Positions 25,701 to 39,200 of a stretch of 64,000 nt of DNA are shown here, piece by piece. The notes under the pieces were generated by a model that was not told the DNA's origin, ran no database searches, and was given only the letters and a program-made list of their open reading frames with translations. The position numbers and the translations under genes are program-made. This DNA comes from Oryzias latipes. Lineage: Eukaryota > Chordata > Actinopteri > Beloniformes > Adrianichthyidae. The stretch's first letter is position 1, and every line of letters starts with the position of its first letter. The DNA lies in assembly GCF_002234675.1 (NCBI RefSeq), contig NC_019871.2:15780331-15844330 (forward strand). The letters run 5' to 3'.

Positions 25701-28700
25701 CGCAGGCCTGAGCGGTTGGACCAAGTTCCTTCAGGGCAGACCTCAGGAGCTACAGCGCCTGTGAAGAAGACATAAATAAAAACTTGCATTTAAGCCCCAA
25801 TAAGCAAGATTATGCTAAAACTTTTAAAAGCTTCCTACCAATACATAGCCATTGAATTTGTCTGTTACAAAGCTGTGTAAATGTTTGATGAACTGTGCTC
25901 AGAATTTAAGTGCTGGTATGCTTGTATTGCATATCAAGCAACCATCCTGGCGTAGGGAACCAAATACCTTTCAATTGGGCAGAATTCCCCTTACAGCAAC
26001 TGGTGTTAGGTCAGCCAAGTAAAAAAGACTAAGTACACAGATAAGTTCCCAGACAGCTGCATAAAAGGTTACAAAATTATTATATGTTGTCAGAACCTCC
26101 TGTGGGCCTCCAGATGCTAATTAGAATGAATAAAACATTGTGCCCTTATGCTACAATAGGGCAGAATTTTAATAGCCTTCTACAGCATAAATTTGACCAC
26201 CTTAGCCTAAAGTTAGACTTTATCCTTGCAATATATTGCATCCGAGAAGAAAAAAGGGCTCCCCAGGAACTTGGTAAATTTCAAACATCAGTAACTGCCT
26301 TGACAAGCTGCTGGAGGCCAATTATTATGGAAATCCAAAAACCTGAAGGGCAGTAGTGACCAGGCGGACACACAGAACCCAGAACTCCATCCATAGGAGT
26401 GGGAGAGGAAGCTCCCACTCTGCACAAGTATCCAGCTTTACATGCCCCTGCAGGTGGAAAAACATCACAACAGCTTCACATCAAATCGTATTCTAGACAT
26501 ATCTGCAGTCCAGAACTGCATGCTTGAAAACCACAGCCTCCAAGGTTGACTTTTGGGATATCACTCTCTGACAGAGTGCAAGTATGTCAACGTTTCATTT
26601 GCAAATCTGTTACTATACTGATAACAAGTTAAGAGCCAAAAATTATTTTCGATTTTGATGTGTCAAATAGAATATTTAATCAATCCCCATGCAGGTTTAT
26701 TTTGAACTTTTCATTAACCCCACAAATAAAAGACTCATGCATGTTTAATGTTAAGAAGAGAAGAAAGGAGAAAAGATCTGTTTTCTTCTCACCTGCCGGC
26801 TCTGACAGTCCAACAAAAGGACAGTAATGTCCTGTGGCACATGGAAGGCAGCTAGTTTGACTATGTGCGCGCTCGCTCGGGTTAAAGGAGCCTATGGGGC
26901 AGGGGTGCTGGGTGGGGAGGGCTGTACCTGCAGGACAGTAATGTCCTTTAGGGCAAGGCCTCAGTGAGGAAAGATTGGCTGCACCCAGTCTCACATCACA
27001 GTAGTACCCTTGAGAGAAGAGAAATGTTGTCTTTCAATTTGGCATTGAAAAGTACTGCAGGGGACTTGATGGAGCACCATATGAAGCCTTTGAGTTGCAG
27101 ATATAGTCATTTTTAATCAATCATAAACAGTTGTTTCTCTTTGCAACTTGATGAATATGATAAGACAGCAAATAACACAGTTGAAACAGACTAAAGGTAC
27201 ATGCTTTTTATTGTTTACCTTCCTCACAGATAGAGCAGGAAGCCTGTTTGCCTCTATTCTGATACGACCCTGATGGACAGGGCTCAGGAGCTGAGCTGCC
27301 TTCCACGCAAAAGTGACCGGGAGGACATGGTAGAGCTGTAGCCACAGTCTGACCAGGAGGACACCAGTAACCTGTGAAGGTATTCAGTGTGAAGGGTACA
27401 GTCAGGAGCTTCAGCAAAAAAATGTGTCAAAGACACAGGCAACTTCAGGATTCATACGACTTAAATGACCCACGATACTGCATATGGAATATGGACTGAC
27501 CTTGGCTGCATGGTCCTGTTGGAGAGATGAGTCCCGCTCCTTGGCAATAGAAGCCTGCAGAGCAAGGTTGACAGCCAGCCTCATTAGTCAGCGCAGATAC
27601 TGGGGAGTAGGTACCAGGTGGACACAACTCTGGCTCTCCTGAGCCCTCAGCTGTAGAAGAAAACAGATGAAGAGGGCCATCACTCATCCTTGTAATCATT
27701 CATCTATTTTACCTGCAAAACGCCCTTTCTGGGTTATTTGAAAGGGCAAAGTTGTCTAAATGAGGATATGCTCTTGTCAAAACTGCCTGAGGAGAACATC
27801 ACTTTATCAAGAGGCCAACACAAATAGAAATAGGCTGACTCACACATAAGCAGAAAGATTAGAAAAGGTGTACATTATCCACCATTTGCATGTCTTTGGA
27901 GCACAGAAAGAAAGAAGACCCACAGAAAGGGCTTATGGACGAGGGGCTTTCAACATACAAGTCCACTGGATTTATTCAGAAAAGGTACCTCTCTGCATAA
28001 AGATTATGATTAACTTCTCCAACCTGCTTTACCCTGCTGTCTTTCGCTGTGAAAACCCCTATCTAAAGAATGCTTCTTGCTCCTATGCTGAGCTACACGG
28101 GGGCAAGGAGGGGCAGCTGCCCTCCTATCTAAAGGCTTTACCCCCTACTTGCCCCCCACCCCACCCCCCATTTTTGAGTCACTATTTGGATTGTTATTAG
28201 CAAGCCTTGTTAAATATTATTACGGTAATAGCATATCAACTAAAAGAACTGCTGTTTTATGATTGTAATAAGAACAATAATTAAACATTTTAAAATACAT
28301 ATTTTTGATCCTTTCATTTTTTATCGCTGTCCGCTCTGCTGTTGCCACCCAACCAATGTCTTCTGACCCCCTCCTAAAGCTAATTAAAACAACTAGATTT
28401 ACCATCCCATCTATTATACAAAGAAACTTTACATAACTAACATCTGTTACCTTCATACTGGTTCAAATACAACCCTGAAGGGCAGAAAAGCTGGGCTTAC
28501 CACAATATGTTCCAGGAGGACAGATGTTCCCTGTTTTCCCATCAATTGGCTTGGCCCCAGTGGCTCTTCCAGTGCAGTAATACCCAGGGGAACAAGGACC
28601 CGCTGGCAAAGCTAAACCTTTTAGGGTAAAATATATGTGTGGTATACTGTTAACTGTAAATATATTTATTAAAGTAATAGGTTCAACATAGAAGAACTCT

Positions 28701-30127
28701 AAACCTTTAATAAGCTTGGACACTTGCTATGAATAATATTTGATTATTGCAATTAACAGAACAAATTAAACATATGTCTTAAATTAGGAGGTCTAATAAT
28801 GGTCCTTTGAAAATGATATGCATATTTTGGATTTTTCTGTTTTAGCGTTTCTCCTTTCTAAACGTCTTTGTTGTGTTTCAGTTTATATTTTTTTTCTTTG
28901 TTTGACGTCACCTCACTTAGTGTTTTGTTCAGCATAAATGTTTCCTTGTGCAAAAGAAAAATCTGTCATGTGGTTTACAAAGCATTATGACTTAGTGAGA
29001 GTATAATTACTAATATCAAAAGAATTCAAAATAAAAATCAGCAGAATTCTCTGAATACTTCTGAATCCAGAAGAAATGAGCTTCAGCACATCCTTATTAT
29101 CCCACTATCAAAGGAAACCCACTCTTAATCCCTTTAAGATAACTTTGTGCTGACTTGAAAACTGGATAAAAGCCAACGTGAAGAGAAGTTTTCCTTTGAT
29201 GTTAAAAATAGGCCAGCATGGACCTCGTTATTCTAGTCTATGGAGCATGAAGCCATGTTGCTAAGAGTGCCAAAGTTGCACTCTAAGGATCCACAAAGAG
29301 AACCACTATAACTTTTTGCGACTGAAGTTTGAGTTGCTTCAAGGAGTGAAAAGATGTGCTTTCTGTTCTCGCTCATAGCTAGCCCTTGTCTATCTTTTGT
29401 TCAGAAGCTAATGTTGGCTGTTTGCATCTGTCGCTGTACAAATATTTCTTCACCAAACGAAAACCAACAGTTATCTTTTAAGACAATAACTGCTTGTCAA
29501 GTAACAACTTTGGATATTGATATTTTTAGGACTCTTATTAAAAAGTAGTACAACCAAAATATGTTTTATAAAGTATACTTGAGTATAAGTACAACAAGTC
29601 TACTATAGACCAGTGTAGGAAGTATACTAACTGAATACTTCTTTTGACTAAATTGGAACATTTTAAGTTTTAAGTATATAAATAGTAAAATTAAACTTTA
29701 AGTATACTGCTACACTTTCAGTATAGACTACCTGTAGAACATTTAAATAAACTAGTTTTTGCTAAGAGAAATGTTTGTGCATTAACAAATACTGGAATAT
29801 CCTGCAACTTCACCTTAAATGTTTGACCAAATAGTTCTTAGAAAAATTTTCAACATTTATAACGAGAAATGTGGCCTTACTTGAGCAATTGACAATGAGC
29901 ACTATTTTCAATAGTCTCTCTTTGGAAAAAGTAGGTCAATTGAAGTTTATCTTATTTACTTATTTATTTTTTTATTTTAAGTATATTTGACTTTAAGTAT
30001 AGCAGGTAGTATAGACCATGTACACATTGCATAGGAAGTAAGTACTAACCAAATACTTCTTCAGACAGAAATATAACATTTTAAGCCTACAATATGATAA
30101 TAGTCAATAAACAATGCCTCTCTTTTA

Positions 30128-30224
<97 letters not shown>

Positions 30225-33200
30225 ATCTATCCAAATGTACTTTGCGATCGGCGTAATGAGCACCCCTGGTATAGACAAAGTATACACGTAGTACACTCAA
30301 ATTAACTTTTTGCTCAGGTTTTTTTTTATTTTTATAGGTCATTTATATTACCTCATGCAAACTGTTTAGCTAAGCGAATATGCTTAAGTTGATGATTGAT
30401 AAATGATTCACATAAGTAGGTGCATTCTGTGCCCTATCACATATGCTGTCAATAATTAAATACCAGAAAGGTTGCAGAAGGCTCCTGGGGGACAGGGTAA
30501 GGGCTCAGGACTTCCCAGAGGACAATAAAAGCCCACTTGACAGCGCCCCCCTGTGGAGGTTGCTGGACATAGACAGTTGGCATTTGTGTAATTGTCCAGG
30601 TCAAAGGGCTGAGAGTTCCATGCTGCTGACACACAGAACCACCCTGAAAAGAACAAACACAGCAAGAGACAAAGCACATGACTGTCTTCTTGCAGCAAGG
30701 CATTTAACATCACAAGAAGACAACCACACAGATCACGGTGACACAAATGAGTCACTGCTGCGAAAAAAAAGAAAACAGCTTCATAAATTAGACAAGCATT
30801 CCGCTCATTTTTGTCTGAGTTGGAGCCAGATGCAGCTAACATATAGAGCTGGGCGTTTTTTTGTTTGTTTTTTTTTTTTGCATTTTTGTGCATAAATAAA
30901 TGATATAGAAAGAATTATTTAAAAGCAGCTGATGGCAGAACGCTCCTAATGTTGGGCTCCTCCTGCTTACTGTGCTCTCTTTGTTCCTTTCCTAAAGTCT
31001 ACCAGACTCCCTTGGACTAGTTTGTCAGCTCCTGGAGCCCAACGAGCATCCACAGAGGGCAAAGAACTGCTGCTGTGAGCCCAAGCTGCATGTCTGCATT
31101 TGTGTGTTTGGTCAAAATGAACAAAGAAACCATTACTGACCAGGCTTGCATTTTCCAGACACTTTGGTCAGCCGTTCTTTCTCACAGTAGTGTCCTGGAG
31201 GACAAGGCAGGCAACTATCCAGACTCTGAGTCATTGGCTCTGGGTTGTAGTATCCCCGAGGACAAGGGAATTGGGTGGCATGCCTAGTTCCTGTTCATAA
31301 AATACAGGAAAGATGCAGAAAACAAGCAGAAGCTCTGTTGGTATTTGCAATCCAACAGCTTTAATTGGGTCATAAAGGCTAAAGCTAATTATCTTTGACA
31401 GCAAGCCATAACTCACTGCAGCAACAAACATGTTTTTTTTTACTTGCTGGATTCAAAATAACCTAAACAATCCTTTTAAATTTGATTAATTAATATGAAT
31501 GTGCATATTTGTACAAAATTGTACAAAACAACATTTCTCTATTTATCTATATTACACACAGCAATGAACTTATAAAAAATACTATAAGTCAAAACAATGT
31601 GACTTAACCAAAGTTAGTGTGCAGTAATGCAAATCAAAAGTACTATTAAATGTTTTGAAACTGCTGTGAAGAGCTGTCCACTGTTCTGACCAATATGCAC
31701 TAACGAGGATGTGTAAAAAAGTCTGGAAATCCCAGGTGCAAGTGTGTTTGGGTGACATTACCATCGGGGCAGTAGAAACCATGGGGACAAGGGAATTTAG
31801 TAAAATTGCCAGTCATTTCGGGGCAGTAATATCCTGCAGGACAGCGGGAACACACTGGCTGACCCGTCAGGTTGTTGTAGGTTCCTGCAGGGCACGGCAT
31901 TGGGCTATCAATCCCCTCGGGGCAGTAATGACTTGGTGGGCAAAGTCCTCCTTTCGAACAAAAACAAAGAAGATTCATTAATTACAACAGAGCGCAAAAA
32001 CTTTCACTGCTGTGATATGAAAAAAAACAATAGCCAGCAATAAATGCCTGATTAAGGCATTAATTATTCATTTAACCAAACAGCTCCACATGTTTGTGTT
32101 GCCTCCATCAACAACAGAAAAGCAACCGCTTTCCTCTGTGTGATGCTAATTTAACAGATCTTTATTCACACATTATACATTCATTCTGCTCCCCCGCTGT
32201 TTTATTCCATGCAAGAAATCACATTAATGGATAATAAATGCCGTTCTAGCTATTCAGCCACGATTGTCAAACAATGTTTTTCCCGTTTGAAGAATTAGTC
32301 AGGCTAATTGTAGCTGTGGCAAAAGCAGAGAAGACCAAAACTCCAAGTACTTTGCACCTGTGCTTGTCGTGTCTCCACCTGGACAGTAAGATCCGGGCTT
32401 GCAGGGACCAGACGGGCGAGTTAGACCTGGAGCGCCACAGTATTGACCCGCTGGACATGGACTACAGCCAGAGGCATCTGTCAGATAAAGACTGCAACCA
32501 CAAAAAGGGCAAGCACTTGCATTCAAATATCTGCAGTTATGGGGTTGCCATGATGTGTTTAAGATTTTCAACAGTCAACCTGTTGGAGTAAGTCCCTGGT
32601 GGACAGGCCAGAGGCAGACTGCTGCCCACAGGACAGTAACTCCCCTTGGGGCATACTCCTCCTATTCCTGTGCTGAAGTTGCTGTCTGGATTCTCAAAGT
32701 TTACACCTTAAGTTTAGAGTTTAAGGTTCAGTCCACAGAAGCAGATTGTCAAGGTTAGACTAACACAAACAGAGAATAGAAGGACATTTGAGAGCTTCTT
32801 TAATGGTGTTTACCCGCTTGGCAGTAGTAACCAGCCTGACAGGGTCCACTGGGCTCAAACAGCCCCCAGTCTTCACAGTAAAATCCTAAAAAAAAAAGCC
32901 AATATGAAGTAGCAGGAACAGTTCATAGCACCACTCTCATCACAACATAATCTTCTCCATATTTAGTTAATTAAACATGGGGAAATATACATAATTACTT
33001 TTCATTAATATCAATTAGCTCCAATCTGCCACATAAATTAAAAGCAATTTCACAAATTAAAATCTTTTTTGTTGTTGTTGTTTGTTTGGATTGCCTAAGT
33101 CCTCCAGACAGAGTGCTGAAAACTGTGAGGCTATATTGTCACCTGCTGGACAAACGAGGCACTGCTCCACCTGACTGAGGCCAAAGCGAGGGTTGAATGT

Positions 33201-36200
33201 GCCAGGCGGACAAGGCAGAATCCCCTCAACACCTCCACCAAGGCAGTAATGACCAGCTGGACAGGGCTGGACACCTTCACCTGACAGACAGTATGTTCCC
33301 ACGGGACAGTCTTCACACAACTCTGCTCCTAGAAAAGCATCAAAAAATTCTACTTTTAATTTTAATAAATTTAAAATAATTTTATTATACAATATCTTAT
33401 GCAGTTTTAATTTTTTTGTTCATACCTGTTGTGTTTGAGAATGTGCCATCCGGGCATTCTATAGGAAAATCTGAGCCTGGAGGACAATAGTGTCCAACTG
33501 GACAAATATTTCCTGTCACTCCATCTGAGGGTCTCTCAAAAGCTGCTCCTTCTACACAATAATAACCTAAAAATAATTTTTAAAAATATGTGAACATAGT
33601 AACCTAATATCTATTTGTTTTAGCTCTTTCAGTTTATTTTTAAGGACAAAAAATGAAATAAGACAAAATCTGTTGGAGAGAAGTTAAGCAAATAATATAT
33701 GTAAAAGCTCTACCTCCAACACATATTCCTGAAGGCTGACTTAGTCCAGAACTGTTGCAGTGAAGTCCAGGAGGGCAGGGATGACAGAAAGACAGGTTCT
33801 GAGCTCCCACAGAGCTGCTCCAAGTTCCGACAGGACAGGGGTACTGGTGCGGATGTTTTGTGCCCTTTGGGCAAATATAACCCACAGGACACACACCACC
33901 ACAAGCTAAACCCACCTATGATTCAGAAAAGCAATAACGTTGATGTCAAATCAACATCAGTCATATCATAAATGTGGAAAATGAAGCCAAACAACATAAT
34001 TTGGAGTTTTGATTTTGAACTCCGACTAAAGAAATTGGGCTTCAGAACACAAAATCTTTTTGGCTCTGTTCTGACTCCTCTTAGAGTTTTTACTTGAAGC
34101 TGTGGGCAGCTCAGGTTGGTGGCCATCAAGCTTTTTCCAACGCAACATTAAACCAGCTCATCCAACTGCAGGTTCTTATACAAACTGGAAGAGAAGCACT
34201 GTCCTGGATTCATGTTTACCGTACATAGAACCATGAAAATTAAATGACACAGTGAGTGTAAAAGAAACAAAAACAGCTGCCATTAAATTAAGTGCACTGA
34301 TTCAACACCAAGAATATTCCACCTCCTTGATTAGCCTGTCATTTTTCCTTGTTTGTGCTCTTTTCTGCTCCCATACTGCACCCCACAAATTACCTCCCCT
34401 GGGAAAAACCAAAAGCAAAGGCATAACAAACCAACAAGTAAACAGCAGTTCTTTATTTTACCTTCATTCTACATCATACTTCGCTATGGGTATTTGAAAT
34501 ATATTTATGCTGTGTATGCTAATACATTTGGTTGTCTACAGTCTTTTACAATAAATAAGATGCTTTAGATATTTATTGATATTTTCCTTGTTTTATCTCC
34601 AAAACAACCTGTCATAGGGTGTGATCTGATTTCTATGTTTAGCTTCATAGAGATTCATAAGAACTCACTGGGGAGGCGGTGAAGGCTCCAGACGTGCAGA
34701 AGTGTCCCGGGTCACAGAGACCTTGAGGTCCAGACAGACCCGTTTTTTTGCAGAATGAACCCGCCTCGCATGGCTGACAGTGCCGCACCGTCTCACCACC
34801 AGGCTGCTCTGCATACGTCCCCTAAGTAATCAGATAAACTCATTTCTCAATTTCATCTTTATGAAACTTCTATAGCAAGCCAGCCAGGATAAAAACTATA
34901 TAGAAAGGACACACAAACAAAGCACTCTGAAGAGATGAGTGAAAACACCGGTGTTGTCACACACATAATAATGGAGAGATACTGACTGAAGGACAAGGGA
35001 CAGCTGCAGAGGAGTCTGGAGGACAGTAGTGTCCCACGGGGCACAGTAGTGGCTGCGACAAGCCGGTCTTGTTGCACAGTCTGCCTCCTTGACACTCAAA
35101 GCATGACCCTGCACCTCGACGCTGGGAAGGATAGTAAGCTGAGTATGTGTATTTTAAAACAAAAATATCTATCATTTTACCCAACGTAAGGTGATTCATA
35201 CTGGCTGAAAAGTTCCAGGAGGACAGGGCGTTGATCGGGCTGCCCCTTTCAATGTATAGTGTCCAACATCTGCCTCGTTCTGAACAGGTGTGGCTGAGCC
35301 ACCAGTGCAGTAGAAACCAGACAAACAAGGTCCTGAAGGTGAGGTGTTGTTGAAACCTGAACAATAAAAACTGACATAGAAAGATGTATGTTAACTCGCA
35401 CATAGGGCATGACCTTCACATCGTTCCACTTTACTCATATCTGAGTAATGGCTTCACAAGAGTGCTAAGTGAGATTACCCTGGTGGACAGCTGGCACACT
35501 CCGCAGGGCTGCCAAGGCCAACGCTGTTGCTAAAGGTGCCAGGAGGACAGGGGAGCGGAGAGGCTGAAGCTGGAGGACAGTAACTTCCTGGAGGACATAG
35601 ACCTCCTGTCGGTCCATCAGCTGGAGTCTGAATGAAAAAACAGAACCAAGAACTTTCAATTGTTTGAAAAACTTTTTTATTCCAAACCGCATATATTCAA
35701 AAAAGCTTAAAAAAATCAGAATTGTGTTTTATGTTTTACACAATTGACTCATCCAGTTACTAAACTCTTGTTTGCATGTGTCTGTTAGAACTAAACAGGC
35801 TAAAACAAGACAATTTACAAAAATGTTGGAAATTAATTGCATTTTATCTGCAACTAAAACATATTTAGAAAAAGGGTAGCCATACTGAAGACGTAGCTCC
35901 TACTCTACAGTAGAAACGCTCCTTGCAGCTTCCAGAAGGCTCTTTGAGTCCCACACCAGCGCAATACTCTCCTCCACCACAAGGGGAGCACTCTGATACA
36001 TCACCAAGTGCAGAGCGCGAGCTGTAGGTCCCCTCAGGACAAGGTATGGGAGTGGAGGTACCATTTGGACAGAAAAAACCCTGAATATAGTTATAGAGCA
36101 ACATAAATAAAATAGTTTTTCATCACTTTTGTGCAGCAGAACATTTTTTAAGTAATTTCTGACCTGAGGGCAGATTGTAGGGGCAGATGTTCCCAGGCTG

Positions 36201-39200
36201 TTGCAGAAATGCCTGGACGGACAGAGAATACACACTTCTCCACCGTGACCAAGAGTGTTGTTTCTGTACCTGCCAGTATGGCACTGATAGGTTAAAGGGT
36301 GGCCTGTCCCTGCGGGGCAGTAGTGTCCATCAGGACACTCCCCTGTCTTAAATATAACAACATTATTTATTGTTATTGGAGGGTGCTATGCATTCAGCAT
36401 CATTATGAATGTTCATTTTTCTTACAGGCTTTGTGATGGGCTGTTCATAAGGATGCTGGGAAAAACAGTACTTCCCCTCAGGACACTTAAAACACTCTGC
36501 GACATCCCGAAGCCCAGGGGAATCTCCGTATGTGCCGTTGGGGCAAGGAATGGGGTTTGGATTCTATGATATGAAGAAATATTTAGCCAACACGGATTTT
36601 CGTTTTAAACCAATTTTTTTTCTTCATGTGCTCTCACGCTGACTCACAATGCCTCCTCCGGGACAGTAGAAACCTCGAGGGCAGAGAGTGGCTGAGCGCT
36701 GGGGGTCTCTGGCCAAACCCTGTGAGCAGAGGAAACCTGGGGGGCACACCATAACACTTAACATGGCTTCCTCACTGGTGGTCTCATCGCTGCAGTAGTG
36801 GCCCTGCAGGCATGGCGAACAATCCTCAGAGCCTTCGTCCTACACACAAGAGAATGCGAAGAAAGATTCAGGTAGTTAAAGATATCAACCCGTGGGGGTG
36901 TAAAGGAGGAAGATAGGATGGAAATGCTGGAGAAACAGAACACAGTATTGATCGGCAACAAAGATGAATAATAACTATTTCTCTTGCTGACATTTAAAGA
37001 TTTACATACTGTGTGAGTAATGAAAGAGAATGCTATGTAGGCGAGGGAAACACTAAAAATAGGACAATCAAAATGGCTCCATGGACAGACAAGAATATAT
37101 AATTTTTGGTTCCGCTAGTTCTGTCACTTTGGTCCCACTGGACTGTGCTAGACAGGGCCTTACAGAGTAGCTGCCAGCTCCACACACTCTGGGGTTGACA
37201 GTGGCTGAGTGGGGACAAAAATAGCCGGCAGGGCAGGGAGAGCAGTCCTCCTGCTTCTGACCTCCTTTAAGAGGGCGAAATGTAGAGCTGAGGAAGATGG
37301 GGCAGAGGACAGTTACTGAGTCAGAGCCATCACACCTAAATGTTTCCAATAATTTCATGGTCCCAGCATCTTCATGTATGAGATTTTCTACTCACGGTGG
37401 GCAAGGTGAAGGCTTGGAGGTTCCCTGTTCACAGAACGAGCCTTCAGGGCAATCCAAGCAGTCCTCTGTATGTCTGTTGCCCATCTGGATGCTGTAGGTC
37501 CCTGCAGGACAAGGGAACTGGGTGCCATATGCAGTACCTAGTGATGGAACATCTATAGTTATATCTGTATAACTGACTTGGCATTATTACAAGAAAAGGA
37601 GTGCAAAAGCTTAAAAAAAAACTTTTAAAATCACTTTGTGGATCAGGTTTTTTGATCTAATGTACAAAATAGTATCTCTCGAGATCTTTCAGACTAACTT
37701 TGATCTTTGTTAGACTCTATCAATGTCCACTTTGACTTTTTTTTACCTTCAGGACAGTAGTGGCCGGAGTTGCATCGGCCCGTTGGAGCTGAAGACCCAG
37801 CCAAACAGTACCAGCCTTGAGGGCACGGCTGGCAGTCGCTCTCATTCTCCAGTCCACCCTGACCATTCCACGTCCCTACAGGACACTTGTACTGGGTTGG
37901 AAACATTGTTCCGGGTGGACAATAATGCCCAGAGAAGCAGAAAAGAGGCGGCCTTTGGATACCACCAGTTCCTGATAAATCAAAGAATGTGTATTTCAAG
38001 CAAATATAGTACAGTATTTTCCTACTAAGCTGGTTATAAGATGGAACTTATCTTTTTAAAAAACAATTTTTTTTTATCTAAAATTGTGAAAAATCCAAGG
38101 TTTGATGCAAAAATCAAAGGATAGTGGCACACTGTACAGAACTCTGAAATACATACGTGAATTCTGTTGAGGCAGATAGAAAAAAACATCTAAGTATCAA
38201 AGAGATATGTTTAAACTAAGCTGTAGTAATGAAAGAAAATAGAAATAAATAAGGTGTTGCACTTCTATAGCTTGTGCAGAAACAAGCAAACAACATAAGA
38301 CACTGTTACTATGTATGCTCTTCTGAAACCTGTATTCAGATTTTTATTAAATATTTCAAAAAAATGAAAACCAACCATTTCAGCTCAGAAAATATATTTA
38401 CCATAGATTGAAAAGTGCTTTCAAGGTGATTATACTCTAAATATAATTGTAATGGCACAGTACCGTGGGCAGGGAAAGTCACTTAAAGATGCCCAGAAAA
38501 GTAAGAACGTGTCAACTTGTTTACAATGTTGCAAAACTTTGTTCCCTGATCTAATTAAAGTCAAACTGCATAAATATATATTTTAACTATCACCTCGAAG
38601 GCAGGCGTATCGGGCCGGACACCGCTGACACTGAGAGCGGTCAGTTAGGTCAGTGCGATTGCTGAACGTTCCTGGTGGGCAGCCATTGGCTGGTGCATTG
38701 GGTTTGGATGAGCCAGGAGGGCAAACATGCCTGTATAGATTCACACAAAACAGAAGTAGAATTTGATTTAGCCCAGTTTCAGTTGTAAATTACAAAATAA
38801 AAGAAATGTAATTAATAAATAACCACAAAAACAGATTTACCCTTGCATGCAATCTACATCAGGGGCTCTCAGAGCTATCTGTGTGCAGGCCTTTCCTGCA
38901 ATGCACTGTCTGCAGTCTGTCAGCTCATCCTGGCCCTCTAAGGGGTTAAAAGAACCCGCTGGACAGGGAATTGGGTCACTTGTGCCCTCTGGACAGTAAA
39001 AACCAGGTGGACATTTGAGGCAATCCTTTACACCTGGAAGAAACAGCTAAATTAAACAAAAGACTGCTAATGCCTTTAAATCTTCTACATTGTTATTTAT
39101 ATCATCAGCATCCAAAGGTGTCAATTCTAATTTAGGAAGACTTCTGTTGCTTTTCATTCATCTGTCTTTGGTTCTCTATAAAAATAAAAGCTCCTCAACA

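Larger units (their letters stand above)
23090..30643 (-). other. Giant gene, exons 32-45
   Basis: Coding exons 5' to 3': 30464-30643, 28501-28611, 27501-27650, 27219-27371, 26793-27008, 26343-26447, 25614-25758, 25296-25507, 25001-25219, 24780-24885, 24431-24584, 23994-24093, 23587-23759, 23090-23323. This block has the cleanest repeat units, such as [20 protein letters not shown] in exon 35 and GLSAPSGKC in exon 42. Exon 40 (25001-25219) can only be joined to exon 41 through a GC donor (CCAG then gcacca). The intron between exons 32 and 33 (28612-30463) is the longest that is not explained by a single transposon. Confidence 0.83.

Noticed and set aside
30061-30342. Frames on both strands full of Tyr-Ile repeats
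   Set aside because: They are read-throughs of the (TA)n microsatellite at 30129-30221 and have no coding meaning.
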